Shown here: one piece after another, positions 38,957-48,789 of the stretch
Numbering within the stretch: the first letter of the stretch is position 1
Layout: every line of letters begins with the position of its first letter
Origin: OPU3-GD-OMZ sp001901525
Lineage (GTDB): Bacteria; Pseudomonadota; Gammaproteobacteria; Methylococcales; Methylomonadaceae
Assembly (NCBI GenBank): GCA_963981505.1
Contig: CAXCEI010000003.1
Location: forward strand, 8,641 to 72,640
Direction of reading: 5' to 3'
Length of the DNA: 64,000 bases
Notes under the pieces: model-generated
What the model was told of the DNA's origin: nothing
Database searches by the model: none
The model's input: only the letters and a program-made list of their open reading frames with translations
Program-made: the position numbers and the translations under genes

Positions 38957-40459
38957 ATGTGTGGTATTGCTGCAATTGTTTCCCACAAAAATGTAAATCA
39001 GGAATTATATGATGCGCTTACTGTACTCCAACACCGAGGACAGGATGCCGCGGGTATAGCGACCTATGAGAGTGGTCGGCTGTTTCTACGTAAAGAGAAT
39101 GGCTTAGTGCGTGATGTTTTTAAAACGCAACATATGTTGAAGTTACCCGGTTCGATGGGGATCGCTCACGTGCGCTATCCGACGGCAGGCTGTTCCAGCT
39201 CTGCTGAATCACAACCGTTTTATGTTAACTCTCCCTTTGGTATTACCTTAGCTCACAACGGGAATTTGACCAATGCACGGGCATTGAAAAAAGACTTGTT
39301 TGCTGAAGATCAACGTCATATTAATACCGAATCAGATTCGGAAGTCATTCTTAATGTTTTGGCCAATGCTCTACAGTCACAAGGAAAAACACGGTTAACG
39401 GTTGAGGATGTTTTTGATGCCGTCTCAGAAGTACATCAACGTTGCCGGGGTGCTTACGCTGTCGTTGCAATGATTACCGGTTTTGGTATTGTGGGTTTTA
39501 GAGACCCGAACGGTATTCGTCCGATAGTTTTTGGTGAGCGAGAAAGTGAAGAGGGGGTAGAGTATATGATTGCTTCTGAAAATGTAGCGTTAGATGCCTT
39601 GGGTTTTAAACTCACTCGCGATATTAAGCCCGGTGAGGCTGTGTTTATTGAACGTTCTGGGGTGTTGCATACGGTGCAATGCGCTGATCCGAAAATGATA
39701 GACCATGCGCCTTGTATCTTTGAATTTGTTTATTTTGCGCGTCCTGATTCTATGATTGATAATATTTCTGTGTATAAAGCACGGTTACGGATGGGTGAGA
39801 AATTAGCAGCAAAAATACAACGAGAATGGGCTGGTCATGATATTGATGTGGTCATGCCTATACCTGATACCAGTCGGACAGCTGCAATTATGTTGGCATC
39901 AAAGTTAAAGGTAAAGTTTCGTGAAGGCTTTATCAAAAATCGCTATATCGGGCGGACTTTTATTATGCCGGGTCAAAAAATGCGTGAGAAATCAGTACGC
40001 CAAAAGTTAAATGCCATTAAATTAGAGTTTGAGGGAAAAAATGTCCTTTTAGTGGATGATTCAATTGTCCGAGGGACAACATCAGCTCAGATTATTGAAA
40101 TGGCACGGGATGCCGGTGCAAAGAATGTTTATTTTTCATCGGCAGCGCCACCGGTTCGTTACCCGAATGTTTATGGCATAGATATGCCTTCAGCTTCTGA
40201 GCTGATCGCTCATGGGCGTACTGAAGCAGAAATCCAGGAAGCCATCGGCGCAGATAGATTGTTTTATCAAGACCATGAAGATTTAATTGCAGCCGTGGGC
40301 CAAGGTAATAAAGACATTAAGCATTTTGATACTTCTTGTTTTAGTAATAGTTATGTGACCGGTGATATCAATGCTGAGTACTTGGCAAGTTTGGAAGCTT
40401 TGCGAAATGATGATGCGCAAATGAAACAAAATAAAGAAAGTTTCGTTATTGAAATCTAA
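38957..40459 (+). CDS. purF: amidophosphoribosyltransferase
   Basis: A 500-residue enzyme for the first step of purine synthesis: PRPP and glutamine give phosphoribosylamine. After removal of Met1 the N-terminal Cys (MCGIAAIV) is the glutaminase nucleophile. The PRPP-binding motif [14 protein letters not shown] is near residue 365. Length matches E. coli PurF (505). Confidence 0.98.
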   Translation: MCGIAAIVSHKNVNQELYDALTVLQHRGQDAAGIATYESGRLFLRKENGLVRDVFKTQHMLKLPGSMGIAHVRYPTAGCSSSAESQPFYVNSPFGITLAHNGNLTNARALKKDLFAEDQRHINTESDSEVILNVLANALQSQGKTRLTVEDVFDAVSEVHQRCRGAYAVVAMITGFGIVGFRDPNGIRPIVFGERESEEGVEYMIASENVALDALGFKLTRDIKPGEAVFIERSGVLHTVQCADPKMIDHAPCIFEFVYFARPDSMIDNISVYKARLRMGEKLAAKIQREWAGHDIDVVMPIPDTSRTAAIMLASKLKVKFREGFIKNRYIGRTFIMPGQKMREKSVRQKLNAIKLEFEGKNVLLVDDSIVRGTTSAQIIEMARDAGAKNVYFSSAAPPVRYPNVYGIDMPSASELIAHGRTEAEIQEAIGADRLFYQDHEDLIAAVGQGNKDIKHFDTSCFSNSYVTGDINAEYLASLEALRNDDAQMKQNKESFVIEI

Positions 40460-40514
40460 GTGTTGATTTTTTTAATGAATAATATGAATGAATTAGAGTG
40501 AAATCTTGAGGCCA

Positions 40515-41711
40515 ATGAACGATAAACGTATGAAATCATCAGATTGGAGTGGCTATTCCTTCGAAACACAAGCGATAAGATCTGGGCATGAAAGAACACA
40601 TGAAGATGAGCACAGTGTGCCTATTTTTACGACGTCAAGTTACGTCTTTGCCAGTGCAGCAGAAGCTGCGGAACGCTTCTCCGGTAACCAGCCGGGCAAT
40701 ATTTATTCTCGTTTTACTAATCCAACGGTGGATGTTTTTCAAGAGCGGTTAGCATTGCTGGAAGGCGGCGAACGGTGTTTGGCATTTTCATCGGGGATGG
40801 CCGCTATTATGGCGGTGGGCATGGGGTTGTTAAAGGCCGGTGATCACGTTGTTAGCTCTCGAAGTATTTTTGGCAATTCAGTTTTAATGTTCCAGAATTT
40901 TTTTGGGAAATTTGGTGTGGTCACTGACTTTGTTGACCTAACTGATTTATCGGCATGGGAACAAGCCATTAAACCGGAAACACAATTTTTATTTTTAGAA
41001 ACGCCATCTAATCCGATGATGGAGATTGCAGATATCAAGGCGTTAGCAGAATTAGCACATGCGCATGATATCTTATTGATTGTAGACAATGTTTTTTGTA
41101 CGCCTGTTTTACAAAAGCCGCTTGAATTAGGTGCTGATATTGTGGTGCATTCAGCGACCAAGTATTTAGACGGTCAGGGACGTTGTGTCGGCGGCGCGGT
41201 GATTGCCAGTGATGAATTGATTGAAAAATCTATTTATCCGTTTCTTAGAACCGGAGGGTCAACACTGAGTCCTTTTAATGCTTGGGTTTTTATATCAGGG
41301 CTGGAAACATTGGCACTTCGTATGAAAAGCCATTGTGAAAATGCGCAAGCATTAGCGACGTGGCTGGAGGGGCAAGCGGCTGTGAAACGCGTGTTTTATC
41401 CTGGTTTGAAATCTCATCCACAGCATGAATTAGCGTTGCAGCAGCAGACAGGTTTTGGCGGCGTTGTCAGTTTTGAATTGCAAGCTGGACAAGCTAAGGC
41501 TTGGGAGTTAATTGATGCGACGCAGATGTTATCAATTACCGCAAATTTGGGCGATGTTAAAACCACCATCACGCACCCGGCATCCACCACGCACAGTCGA
41601 TTGACTCCCGAGGTGCGGGCAGAGGCTGGAATTAGTGATGGTTTATTACGGATATCGGTCGGACTGGAAAACATAGCCGATATCAAGAAAGATCTGAGTC
41701 GGGGCTTGTAA
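40515..41711 (+). CDS. metZ: O-succinylhomoserine sulfhydrylase
   Basis: About 398 residues, PLP enzyme of the Cys/Met metabolism family. The PLP lysine is in HSATKYLDGQG; the PSNP and GGVVSFEL segments are typical of MetZ, which makes homocysteine directly from O-succinylhomoserine and sulfide. The start may be ATG 40515 (used here), TTG 40506 or ATG 40530. It closes the trpF-to-metZ run, in the same place as Pseudomonas metZ after purF. Confidence 0.95.
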   Translation: MNDKRMKSSDWSGYSFETQAIRSGHERTHEDEHSVPIFTTSSYVFASAAEAAERFSGNQPGNIYSRFTNPTVDVFQERLALLEGGERCLAFSSGMAAIMAVGMGLLKAGDHVVSSRSIFGNSVLMFQNFFGKFGVVTDFVDLTDLSAWEQAIKPETQFLFLETPSNPMMEIADIKALAELAHAHDILLIVDNVFCTPVLQKPLELGADIVVHSATKYLDGQGRCVGGAVIASDELIEKSIYPFLRTGGSTLSPFNAWVFISGLETLALRMKSHCENAQALATWLEGQAAVKRVFYPGLKSHPQHELALQQQTGFGGVVSFELQAGQAKAWELIDATQMLSITANLGDVKTTITHPASTTHSRLTPEVRAEAGISDGLLRISVGLENIADIKKDLSRGL

Positions 41712-41737
41712 GAACGGTGAGGTAAAAAAGGCTTTTC

Positions 41738-42001
41738 TTAGGCCGGGCTCAGTAGTGTGTCGAGTTTATTGTTGATTTCAAGCGCATAGAGATCGTCAAA
41801 GCCGCCAATATGTTGCTGGCCAATAAATATTTGCGGCACGGTTCTTCTTTTAGTTTGAGTCATTATTTCATGACGTAATTCTGGCTGTTTATCAAGATTG
41901 ACTTCATCAAAATGCGCGCCTTTTTGGGTGAGTAGGCGTTTGGCCATGGTGCAATAAGGACAGATTGTTGACGTATAGATCAGGACTTTGGGTTGCTTCA
42001 T
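41738..42001 (-). CDS. grxC: glutaredoxin GrxC
   Basis: An 87-residue dithiol glutaredoxin with the CPYC active site (Cys14, Cys17) and the TVPQIFIG and GGFDDL glutathione-binding segments. It reduces protein disulfides and glutathionylated proteins in the cytoplasm. It converges on metZ (26 bases apart) and follows the class II aldolase gene by 13 bases on the minus strand. Confidence 0.96.
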   Translation of the reverse strand: MKQPKVLIYTSTICPYCTMAKRLLTQKGAHFDEVNLDKQPELRHEIMTQTKRRTVPQIFIGQQHIGGFDDLYALEINNKLDTLLSPA

Positions 42002-42014
42002 GATTTTTATAGCA

Positions 42015-42671
42015 TTATGAATTGGGGCGTTTTTTTTCTATAACAGCTCTGGCGGCTGCAAGATATTTTATCAGATCAAGCCCTGCTTTTTCCAGTGTGG
42101 AACCAAATGAAACAATGCCATCTTGATGGCCTAGCATTGCAAAAGACCCGGTGTCACCTAATTGACCGGTGATAAAAAGTTGTTTAACGGCGAGGGCCAT
42201 TTCAGGGGTGCCGTAGGGGATATTCGCAGCGGTATAAGGCAAATTAAGCGCATGTGTGGCATGCCATATTTCGGGACTATGGACATGGATAATGCCTTTT
42301 ATGGTTGGTTTGACAGTATAAATCATGGCATGAGTCATTGCTTCTGAAGAAGGTTTACAAAGCCCGAGTGCTGTCAGAGTATTTTTTTGTATATTGGCTG
42401 TCAGGATGCCACAGTATTGTTCTGGGGACAAAGATTCTTCTAACCCGGTTTGTGTTCCTGAGATGATAAATTGTATCGTGGGGAGGGCGGTCACTTGACT
42501 GATATTACCAAATCCAAGGCCGCTGTAACGCTTGGGGTCTTGACCAATAATACCCAGTTGATAGGCAATCGTTCGCCAGACGTTGATCAGGGTAAATTCA
42601 TCAGGCGTTAATGGTAACGGCTTTTGGGTCTGTGTGAGTTGGTATTTGATGACCCCTTCTTGATCATGCAT
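42015..42671 (-). CDS. class II aldolase/adducin-domain protein
   Basis: A 218-residue protein with the class II aldolase fold. Candidate zinc ligands are in HVHSPEIWHATH and the late GHQDGIVSFG. LGFGNISQ is in the position of the phosphate- or substrate-binding loop. The substrate is not clear; close relatives are often annotated only as class II aldolase. It is cotranscribed with grxC and divergent from nrdR (98 bases between starts). Confidence 0.88.
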   Translation of the reverse strand: MHDQEGVIKYQLTQTQKPLPLTPDEFTLINVWRTIAYQLGIIGQDPKRYSGLGFGNISQVTALPTIQFIISGTQTGLEESLSPEQYCGILTANIQKNTLTALGLCKPSSEAMTHAMIYTVKPTIKGIIHVHSPEIWHATHALNLPYTAANIPYGTPEMALAVKQLFITGQLGDTGSFAMLGHQDGIVSFGSTLEKAGLDLIKYLAAARAVIEKKRPNS

Positions 42672-42769
42672 AGTATGAATAATGGCTTTAAAAAAGTTAA
42701 TTAAGGCAAAGTACGATAAAATAACAATTGTACGGTAATTTTTTTATTTAGGTGTGGGTGCTATAGTTT

Positions 42770-43219
42770 ATGAGATGTCCTTTTTGTTCTGCGCAAGATA
42801 CCAAAGTCATTGATTCGCGCTTTGCAAACGAGGGAGATCAAGTGCGTCGGCGACGAGAATGTGCAACTTGTAAGGAGCGTTTTACGACTTATGAAGTTGC
42901 TGAATTAAATTTGCCGCGCTTGGTAAAGAGTAACGGAACACGGGTCCCTTTTGATGAGGCAAAATTACGTTCCGGAATGTTAAAAGCATTGGAGAAACGT
43001 CCTGTTGATAGTGAGCGTATTGAACAAGCCGTTTCTAGAATTAAGAAAGAACTTATTTTAAAAGGTGAAAGAGAATTCCCAACTCGTGAAGTCGGGGAGT
43101 TAGTGATGCAAGCGTTAAGTAAGTTAGATCATGTTGCATTTGTCCGATTTGCCTCCGTTTATCGGAGTTTTCAGGATGTTAATGAATTTACTAAGGTTAT
43201 AGAAAACCTGAAAAAATAA
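42770..43219 (+). CDS. nrdR: transcriptional repressor NrdR
   Basis: A 149-residue repressor of ribonucleotide reductase genes. The N-terminal zinc ribbon is CPFC...CATCKERF, followed by the ATP-cone ([19 protein letters not shown]) that senses dATP/ATP. It heads the riboflavin cluster, as in E. coli; ribD starts one base after its stop. The ATP-cone segment begins [10 protein letters not shown]. Confidence 0.98.
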   Translation: MRCPFCSAQDTKVIDSRFANEGDQVRRRRECATCKERFTTYEVAELNLPRLVKSNGTRVPFDEAKLRSGMLKALEKRPVDSERIEQAVSRIKKELILKGEREFPTREVGELVMQALSKLDHVAFVRFASVYRSFQDVNEFTKVIENLKK

Positions 43220-43220
43220 C

Positions 43221-44309
43221 ATGACTCTACAGACTGATGAAGTATTTATGGCGCAAGCGTTAAAACTTGCGCGGAAAGGTGTTTACACGACAGATCCTAA
43301 CCCTCGGGTCGGTTGTGTGATTGTTCGTGATCAACAGGTAATAGCGGAAGGGTGGCATCAATTTGCAGGCGGGCCGCATGCTGAAATTATGGCTTTGGAG
43401 CGCGCTGGAAATGTTACTGGGGCGACGGTTTATGTCAGTCTTGAGCCCTGTTGTCATATCGGTTTAACAGCGCCCTGTAGTCAGGCGTTAATTCGGGCCG
43501 GCGTGCATCGTGTTGTTGTTGCGATGACCGATCCTAACCCAAGAGTTGCAGGGCGTGGAATAGCGGAATTAGAGGCAGCCGGTATAAAAACGGACACCCA
43601 TGTCTTAGCCGCCGAGGCTGAATATATTAACCGAGGTTTTATAGCTAGGATGCAGAACCGAAAGCCCTTCGTGGTGGCTAAACTGGCCGCTAGTCTAGAT
43701 GGGCGCACGGCAATGGCTTCGGGTGAAAGTCAATGGATTACATCGGCGCAATCACGCTTAGATGTTCATCGATTAAGAGCGGAGAGTTCAGCTGTTTTAA
43801 CGGGAATAGCAACCGTTATTGCCGATGATCCTTTGTTAACAGCACGATTGCCGGGTGTTGAATTAAAGCAACCGGTGCGGGTGGTATTGGATTCGACCTT
43901 AAAAATGCCGATAACAGCCGCTTTATTAACAGAACGATCTGAAATCTGGATTTTTACGGTTTCTGAGGATGCGAGTCGAAAAAATCGTTTGGAAGCATTG
44001 GGGGCCAAGGTGTTTACGCTGCCGGCAACGGAGCAAGGACGTGTTGATATCAAGGCCGCATTAGCGTTGTTAGCCGAGCGTCAAATTAATCAACTCTTGG
44101 TGGAAGCAGGGCCGATTTTAAATGGTGCTTTTTTAGAACAGGACTTGGTCGACGAGTGGTGTGTTTATCTCGCCCCAAGTATTTTGGGAGATGAAGGGCG
44201 AGGTTTATTTCACTTGCCTGGATTAAAAGCAATGAAAGATAAAGTGACACTGTCATTACAAACGATAGGGCAGATAGGTCCTGATATTAAATTAACATAT
44301 AGCAAATAA
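43221..44309 (+). CDS. ribD: riboflavin biosynthesis deaminase/reductase RibD
   Basis: A 362-residue bifunctional enzyme. The N-terminal deaminase has the zinc motif HAEIMALE and PCCHIGLTAPC. The C-terminal reductase begins near residue 148 (VVAKLAASLDGRTAMASGES). It converts the GTP cyclohydrolase product to the reduced ribitylamino pyrimidine. It is four bases from ribE. Confidence 0.98.
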   Translation: MTLQTDEVFMAQALKLARKGVYTTDPNPRVGCVIVRDQQVIAEGWHQFAGGPHAEIMALERAGNVTGATVYVSLEPCCHIGLTAPCSQALIRAGVHRVVVAMTDPNPRVAGRGIAELEAAGIKTDTHVLAAEAEYINRGFIARMQNRKPFVVAKLAASLDGRTAMASGESQWITSAQSRLDVHRLRAESSAVLTGIATVIADDPLLTARLPGVELKQPVRVVLDSTLKMPITAALLTERSEIWIFTVSEDASRKNRLEALGAKVFTLPATEQGRVDIKAALALLAERQINQLLVEAGPILNGAFLEQDLVDEWCVYLAPSILGDEGRGLFHLPGLKAMKDKVTLSLQTIGQIGPDIKLTYSK

Positions 44310-44312
44310 AAA

Positions 44313-44969
44313 ATGTTTACAGGTATTATTTTAGCCATAGGTAAGGTCGAGCGTTTAGAAGCGCTGGGGGGAGATTATCAACTGACGTTTAACACGGGTC
44401 AATTATCGCTTGATGATGTTAATATAGGTGACAGTATTGCTGTTAATGGGGTTTGTTTAACAGCCGTTGAGTTAACGGCGAATTCGTTTAGTGCGGATGT
44501 TTCTAGAGAAACGTTGTCACGGACTACTTTGGGTCAGGCTAAGCCGGGCACTTCGGTTAATTTGGAATTGGCCTTAGCGCCTACAACGCGCTTAGGCGGG
44601 CATTTTGTCAGTGGCCATGTTGATGGTCTTGGGACTGTTTTACGAAAAGAGCAAGAGGGGCGCTCTTTCCGGTTTGATTTTAAAGTACCTCAAACACTGG
44701 GGCGTTATATCGCAGAAAAAGGCTCCATTTGTATTGATGGGATTAGTTTGACGGTTAATCAGGTAGCGGGCGAAATTTTTTCAGTCAATATTGTTCCGCA
44801 CACGTTGTCGGTGACAACATTAGGTGCCATAACTATTGGGGATACCGTTAATATTGAGGTGGATGTGTTGGCGCGCTATCTAGAGCGACTTATTCAGGGA
44901 GAGCAGAGCGTAAGCGATGATTCAAAAATTACTGCATTATTAAATAATGCAGGGTTTATTAAAGGATAG
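44313..44969 (+). CDS. ribE: riboflavin synthase alpha chain
   Basis: A 218-residue enzyme of two tandem lumazine-binding repeats: MFTGIILAIGKVE and, from about residue 98, HFVSGHVDGLGTV. It dismutates two 6,7-dimethyl-8-ribityllumazine molecules to riboflavin. Pattern of INGVCLTAV and CIDGISLTV marks the two halves. It is between ribD and the ribB-type gene. Confidence 0.97.
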   Translation: MFTGIILAIGKVERLEALGGDYQLTFNTGQLSLDDVNIGDSIAVNGVCLTAVELTANSFSADVSRETLSRTTLGQAKPGTSVNLELALAPTTRLGGHFVSGHVDGLGTVLRKEQEGRSFRFDFKVPQTLGRYIAEKGSICIDGISLTVNQVAGEIFSVNIVPHTLSVTTLGAITIGDTVNIEVDVLARYLERLIQGEQSVSDDSKITALLNNAGFIKG

Positions 44970-44971
44970 CT

Positions 44972-46078
44972 ATGAATTCTATAGACGATATAATTGAGGA
45001 TTTGAAAAACGGTAAAATGGTTGTCATTCTGGATGACGAAGACCGTGAAAATGAGGGTGATTTATTGATTGCAGCCTCTAAAGTTCGTGCGGAGGATATC
45101 AATTTCATGGCGCGCTATGGGCGTGGCTTGATTTGTTTAACCATGACCCGGGAGCGGTGTCATCAATTACGCTTGCCGTTAATGGTGAACGAGAATAAAA
45201 CAGCGCACTCAACTAATTTCACCGTTTCTATTGAGGCGGCAACAGGTGTGACCACGGGGATTTCCGCGGCTGACAGGGCGCATACGGTTCGTACAGCGGT
45301 GGCTAAGAATGTTCAACCCGATGATTTAGTGCAGCCTGGACATATCTTTCCCTTGATGGCGCAATCGGGGGGCGTGTTAAAAAGAGCGGGCCATACCGAA
45401 GCAGGGTGTGATTTAGCACAGTTAGCCGGTCTCGAACCTTCTTCGGTTATTGTTGAAATTCTTAATGAAGATGGCTCAATGGCGAGAAAGCCTGATTTGG
45501 AATTGTTTGCACGTGAACACGACTTAAAAATAGGGACTATTGCTGATTTAATTCACTATCGTATTCAAAACGAGCATACGTTGGAGCGGATTAGTGAGTG
45601 TCAGTTTCCAACTGAATTTGGTGATTTTAGGCTCTATGCTTATCAAGACAGTCACGATAATAAATTGCATTTGGCTTTAGTTTTGGGTGATGTTTCCGGA
45701 GATGATCCCGTTCTGGTGCGTGTTCATGGGCGTAATGTTTTGAATGATGTCTTCGCGGGTAAACGTGGCGGTTCTAGTATAACTATTAGAGATGCAATGG
45801 TGAAAATTGCCAAAGAAGGCTGTGGTGTATTGGTGATTGTTCGTCAAGAAGAAGATAATAAGTCGTTAGTGGAACTTGTTCATCAATATAATATGGAAGA
45901 TCACGGGGTGGTTTTGAATGTTGCTGCAAATGACCAATCTGATGATTGGCGAAATACTGGGACCGGCGCGCAAATTTTAGCAGATCTGGGTGTGCACAAA
46001 CTGAAGGTTTTAGGCGGCCAGAAAAAATATTTGGGGCTGTCTGGTTTTGATTTAGAAGTGATTGAATTTATAAATTAA
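44972..46078 (+). CDS. ribB: 3,4-dihydroxy-2-butanone 4-phosphate synthase with degenerate GCHII-like C-terminus
   Basis: A 368-residue protein laid out like RibBA. The N-terminal half is a complete DHBP synthase ([18 protein letters not shown]-type [24 protein letters not shown]). The C-terminal half from about residue 208 resembles GTP cyclohydrolase II but lacks the three zinc cysteines: where CxxxCxC is expected there is [13 protein letters not shown]. Such proteins in Shewanella and Pseudomonas are called RibBX and have only DHBP synthase activity. A separate ribA should be encoded elsewhere. Confidence 0.92.
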   Translation: MNSIDDIIEDLKNGKMVVILDDEDRENEGDLLIAASKVRAEDINFMARYGRGLICLTMTRERCHQLRLPLMVNENKTAHSTNFTVSIEAATGVTTGISAADRAHTVRTAVAKNVQPDDLVQPGHIFPLMAQSGGVLKRAGHTEAGCDLAQLAGLEPSSVIVEILNEDGSMARKPDLELFAREHDLKIGTIADLIHYRIQNEHTLERISECQFPTEFGDFRLYAYQDSHDNKLHLALVLGDVSGDDPVLVRVHGRNVLNDVFAGKRGGSSITIRDAMVKIAKEGCGVLVIVRQEEDNKSLVELVHQYNMEDHGVVLNVAANDQSDDWRNTGTGAQILADLGVHKLKVLGGQKKYLGLSGFDLEVIEFIN

Positions 46079-46094
46079 TTTTTTAGAGAAGGTT

Positions 46095-46574
46095 ATGGCA
46101 ACAATTAAAACGTATGAAGGCGATTTAGTGATTCGAGACGCTAAGGTATGCTTGGTGGTTTCTAGATTTAATAGTTTTATTGTGGAACAACTGGAATCCG
46201 GTGCTATTGATGCGTTGGTCAGGCACGGCGCTGACCGTGATGATATTACCGTGGTTCGGGTGCCCGGTGCTTTTGAGCTGCCTTTGGCTGTCCAAAAGGT
46301 CGCCGAAATGCAACAATTTGATGCCATTATCGCACTAGGTGCGGTGATTCGTGGTGGGACACCACATTTTGAATATGTAGCAGGGGAGTGCGTTAAAGGG
46401 ATTTCGATGGTTTCTTTGCAACACAAGGTTCCCGTCAGTTTTGGTGTTTTAACCGTTGATACTATTGAGCAAGCTATTGAGCGTGCAGGGACTAAAGCGG
46501 GGAATAAGGGTGCTGAAGCCGCATTATCAGTGATTGAAATGATTAGTTTATTTAAATCTTTAGAGAAAGTATGA
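46095..46574 (+). CDS. ribH: 6,7-dimethyl-8-ribityllumazine synthase
   Basis: A 159-residue subunit that condenses DHBP and the ribitylamino pyrimidine. [21 protein letters not shown] and [14 protein letters not shown] are diagnostic, with catalytic His in PHFEYVAGE. It usually assembles into a 60-mer or pentamer. The stop overlaps nusB by four bases. Confidence 0.98.
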   Translation: MATIKTYEGDLVIRDAKVCLVVSRFNSFIVEQLESGAIDALVRHGADRDDITVVRVPGAFELPLAVQKVAEMQQFDAIIALGAVIRGGTPHFEYVAGECVKGISMVSLQHKVPVSFGVLTVDTIEQAIERAGTKAGNKGAEAALSVIEMISLFKSLEKV

Positions 46575-47002
46575 GTCAAGCAAGAACTAATGCACGTAAA
46601 AATGTGGTCCAGGCCTTGTATCAATGGCAAATGACGGGAGTTTCTGTTATTGAAATTGAGCGGCAATTTAGAGAAGCAGACCGGCTTAAAAATGTGCAGC
46701 GGAGCTATTTTTCTGAGTTGTTGCAGGGTGTTCCTAAGCAGCTGGCCGTAATTGATAAGGCGCTTGACGAGTTTGTTGATCGACCGGTAGCTAAAATAGA
46801 TCCGGTGGAACGAGCCATTTTAAGGATGAGTATTTTTGAATTGCTTAATCGCTTAGATATTCCATACCGTGTTATTTTAAATGAAGCGGTGTCTTTGTCG
46901 AAGTTATACGGCGCTGAGGACGGTTACAAGTATATTAATGGTGTGTTGGATAAAATCGCACACCGTTATCGGTCGGCTGAAGTCACAAAGAGCAGAAGTT
47001 AG
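46571..47002 (+). CDS. nusB: transcription antitermination factor NusB
   Basis: A 143-residue all-helical protein with the family hallmarks [32 protein letters not shown] and [14 protein letters not shown]. It acts with NusE (S10) on boxA of rRNA transcripts. It is between ribH and thiL, as in most gammaproteobacteria. The first motif begins [12 protein letters not shown]. Confidence 0.97.
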   Translation: MSQARTNARKNVVQALYQWQMTGVSVIEIERQFREADRLKNVQRSYFSELLQGVPKQLAVIDKALDEFVDRPVAKIDPVERAILRMSIFELLNRLDIPYRVILNEAVSLSKLYGAEDGYKYINGVLDKIAHRYRSAEVTKSRS

Positions 47003-47006
47003 TTGG

Positions 47007-47963
47007 GTGGAATTGTCTGAGTTTTCAATTATTGAACGTTTCTTTACGTCTAAAAGTCATAAGCATTCGCAAGTTCAGTTAGGGGTAGGTGATGATTGTG
47101 CCGTATTGGGTATGGCAGAAGATTGCGAATGGGTGGTAACCGTAGATACCATGGTGGAAGGGGTTCATTTTTTTCCTAATACACAGCCGGAATTTTTAGC
47201 TCATAAATTGCTAGCCGTTAATTTAAGTGATTTATCAAGCATGGGAGCAAGGCCGGTTGCTATCACATTAGCATTAACATTGCCGGCGTTTGATGAAGAT
47301 TGGTTGCAGCGTTTTTCTGACCGGTTATTTCAATTAACGGATCGCTTTGAAGTGGACTTGATCGGCGGTGATACTACTTCGGGGCCCTTGACCTTAACGC
47401 TTCAGGCTTTGGGGCTGGTTCCCAAGGGGCGTGCATTATGCCGGCATCAGGCAAAGGTTGGGGATTTGATTTATTTGACTGGGTTCTTAGGCGATGCTGG
47501 GTTGGGTCTTAAAGTGGTGCAAGGCTATGACTTAGAAGATAGTCAGTCTGTTTTAAAGCGGTTTCATTGCCCTGACCCCAGAGTGGCTATTGGGTCAATT
47601 ATTTTGCCTTATGCCAATGCGTGTATTGATATATCAGATGGCTTATTGTCGGATTTAGGTCATGTTTTAAAAAAAAGTAGGGTGGGTGCGAATTTATACT
47701 GGGAACAGTTGCCGTTATCATCTCAAGTCAGAAGCTATATTTATGAAACTAATGATTGGAAAATGCCACTTAATGGTGGCGATGATTATGAGTTATGTTT
47801 TACAGTGAGTCCTGAAAATCAACAGAGACTGGAAAGTTGCCTGTCTGAGCAGCCTGTTATGTGTAGTCAGATTGGTGTTGTTGAAGCGGGTGATGCCTTA
47901 TTCTTAACGAAATCTGGGGTTAGAGAATCAGTTGTGGCAACGGGATTTCAGCATTTTGGGTGA
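47007..47963 (+). CDS. thiL: thiamine-monophosphate kinase
   Basis: About 318 residues. ATP-binding features include GVGDDCAVL, VTVDTMVEGVHF and INLSDL-type AVNLSDLSSMGA, and the C-terminal NGGDDYELCFTV. It phosphorylates thiamine phosphate to the active diphosphate. The GTG at 47007 (VELSEFSIIERFF) is preferred; the longer frame from 46881 would lie inside nusB. pgpA starts three bases after the stop. Confidence 0.95.
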   Translation: MELSEFSIIERFFTSKSHKHSQVQLGVGDDCAVLGMAEDCEWVVTVDTMVEGVHFFPNTQPEFLAHKLLAVNLSDLSSMGARPVAITLALTLPAFDEDWLQRFSDRLFQLTDRFEVDLIGGDTTSGPLTLTLQALGLVPKGRALCRHQAKVGDLIYLTGFLGDAGLGLKVVQGYDLEDSQSVLKRFHCPDPRVAIGSIILPYANACIDISDGLLSDLGHVLKKSRVGANLYWEQLPLSSQVRSYIYETNDWKMPLNGGDDYELCFTVSPENQQRLESCLSEQPVMCSQIGVVEAGDALFLTKSGVRESVVATGFQHFG

Positions 47964-47966
47964 AAT

Positions 47967-48464
47967 ATGAGGATTGGTAAGAATAAATTAACGGCTCAGC
48001 AAATTATGACAGATTGGCGGTTGTTTCTGGCTTTTGGTTTTGGTTCGGGCTTATGTCCTAAGGGACCCGGGACCGCGGGGACACTAGCGGCTATACCGGT
48101 TTATCTATTGTTGTTGGCGTTCGGTGAGCAGGTTTATTTGTTGGCGACACTAGTGATTTGTGTCAGTGGCGTGTGGATTTGTCAGTATGCTGCCGATAAG
48201 TTAGGTGTTCATGATTTTGGCGGAATTGTTTGGGATGAAATTGCCGGTTATTTGGTGACAATGTTATTTGTGCCTTTTTCTTGGGCAGCCGTTTTAATAG
48301 GTTTTTTACTCTTTCGGTTATTTGATATTTTTAAACCTTGGCCTATTTGCATTTTAGATCAGGAACTCGGGGGTGGATTAGGGATTATGTTAGATGACCT
48401 ATTAGCCGGTCTCTTTTCATGGGCTATCTTGATGGGCCTAGTTTGGTTAGGTTTTTTGCAATAA
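47967..48464 (+). CDS. pgpA: phosphatidylglycerophosphatase A
   Basis: A 165-residue membrane enzyme that dephosphorylates phosphatidylglycerophosphate. GFGSGLCPKGPGTAGT and the DEIAGYLV segment are family signatures, and there are about four hydrophobic segments. It closes the nrdR-to-pgpA cluster, just as in E. coli (nusB-thiL-pgpA). Confidence 0.95.
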   Translation: MRIGKNKLTAQQIMTDWRLFLAFGFGSGLCPKGPGTAGTLAAIPVYLLLLAFGEQVYLLATLVICVSGVWICQYAADKLGVHDFGGIVWDEIAGYLVTMLFVPFSWAAVLIGFLLFRLFDIFKPWPICILDQELGGGLGIMLDDLLAGLFSWAILMGLVWLGFLQ

Positions 48465-48500
48465 TACGCGCAGGCTAACCGTTGTGGGTGGCGTGTTTTT

Positions 48501-48536
48501 AAGAACGCGGGCTGGTTCTTTAAATATGTTTTTAAT
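48501..48536 (+). terminator. weak terminator-like hairpin after pgpA
   Basis: AAGAAC (48501-48506) and GTTCTT (48515-48520) can pair around an 8-base loop; the stem may extend with the flanking TTT/AAA. A TAAATATGTTTTT stretch follows. It is weak, yet it is placed between pgpA and the next promoter. Confidence 0.35.
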
Positions 48537-48547
48537 CGGAATAAACC

Positions 48548-48576
48548 TTGCTAGAAAGGTCGTTGTAATGTATAGT
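48548..48576 (+). promoter_or_regulatory. sigma-70 promoter of the metY-nusA-infB operon
   Basis: TTGCTA (48548-48553) and TATAGT (48571-48576) are separated by exactly 17 bases. The predicted start is about six bases before the tRNA 5' end, a good arrangement for a tRNA promoter. Confidence 0.72.
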
Positions 48577-48588
48577 TATAAATTCAAT

Positions 48589-48665
<77 letters not shown>

Positions 48666-48667
48666 AG

Positions 48668-48694
48668 AAACCCCATTATGGGGTTTTTCTTTTT
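48668..48694 (+). terminator. hairpin with T tract after the initiator tRNA
   Basis: AAACCCCA-TTA-TGGGGTTT is followed by TTCTTTTT. It should terminate part of the transcription after metY, with read-through supplying the nusA operon, or the operon has another promoter at 48695-48789. Confidence 0.85.
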
Positions 48695-48789
48695 GTGGCA
48701 TGTTGTTAACGGGGCCGCGGGGAATAAAAGAAAAAATATTGGGCTTAGTGCCCTTTTTTTATGTGTGATGGTTTTTTTTAAATGAGAAT

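Noticed and set aside
42672..42769. NrdR box or riboswitch upstream of nrdR/ribD
   Set aside because: No NrdR-box-like pair and no FMN riboswitch pattern was found in the 98-base spacer.
46052..46666. 204-residue minus-strand frame across ribH and nusB
   Set aside because: It is opposite two well-recognised overlapping genes and has no family features.
46881..47006. N-terminal extension of ThiL
   Set aside because: It lies inside nusB; ThiL homologues begin near the GTG at 47007.
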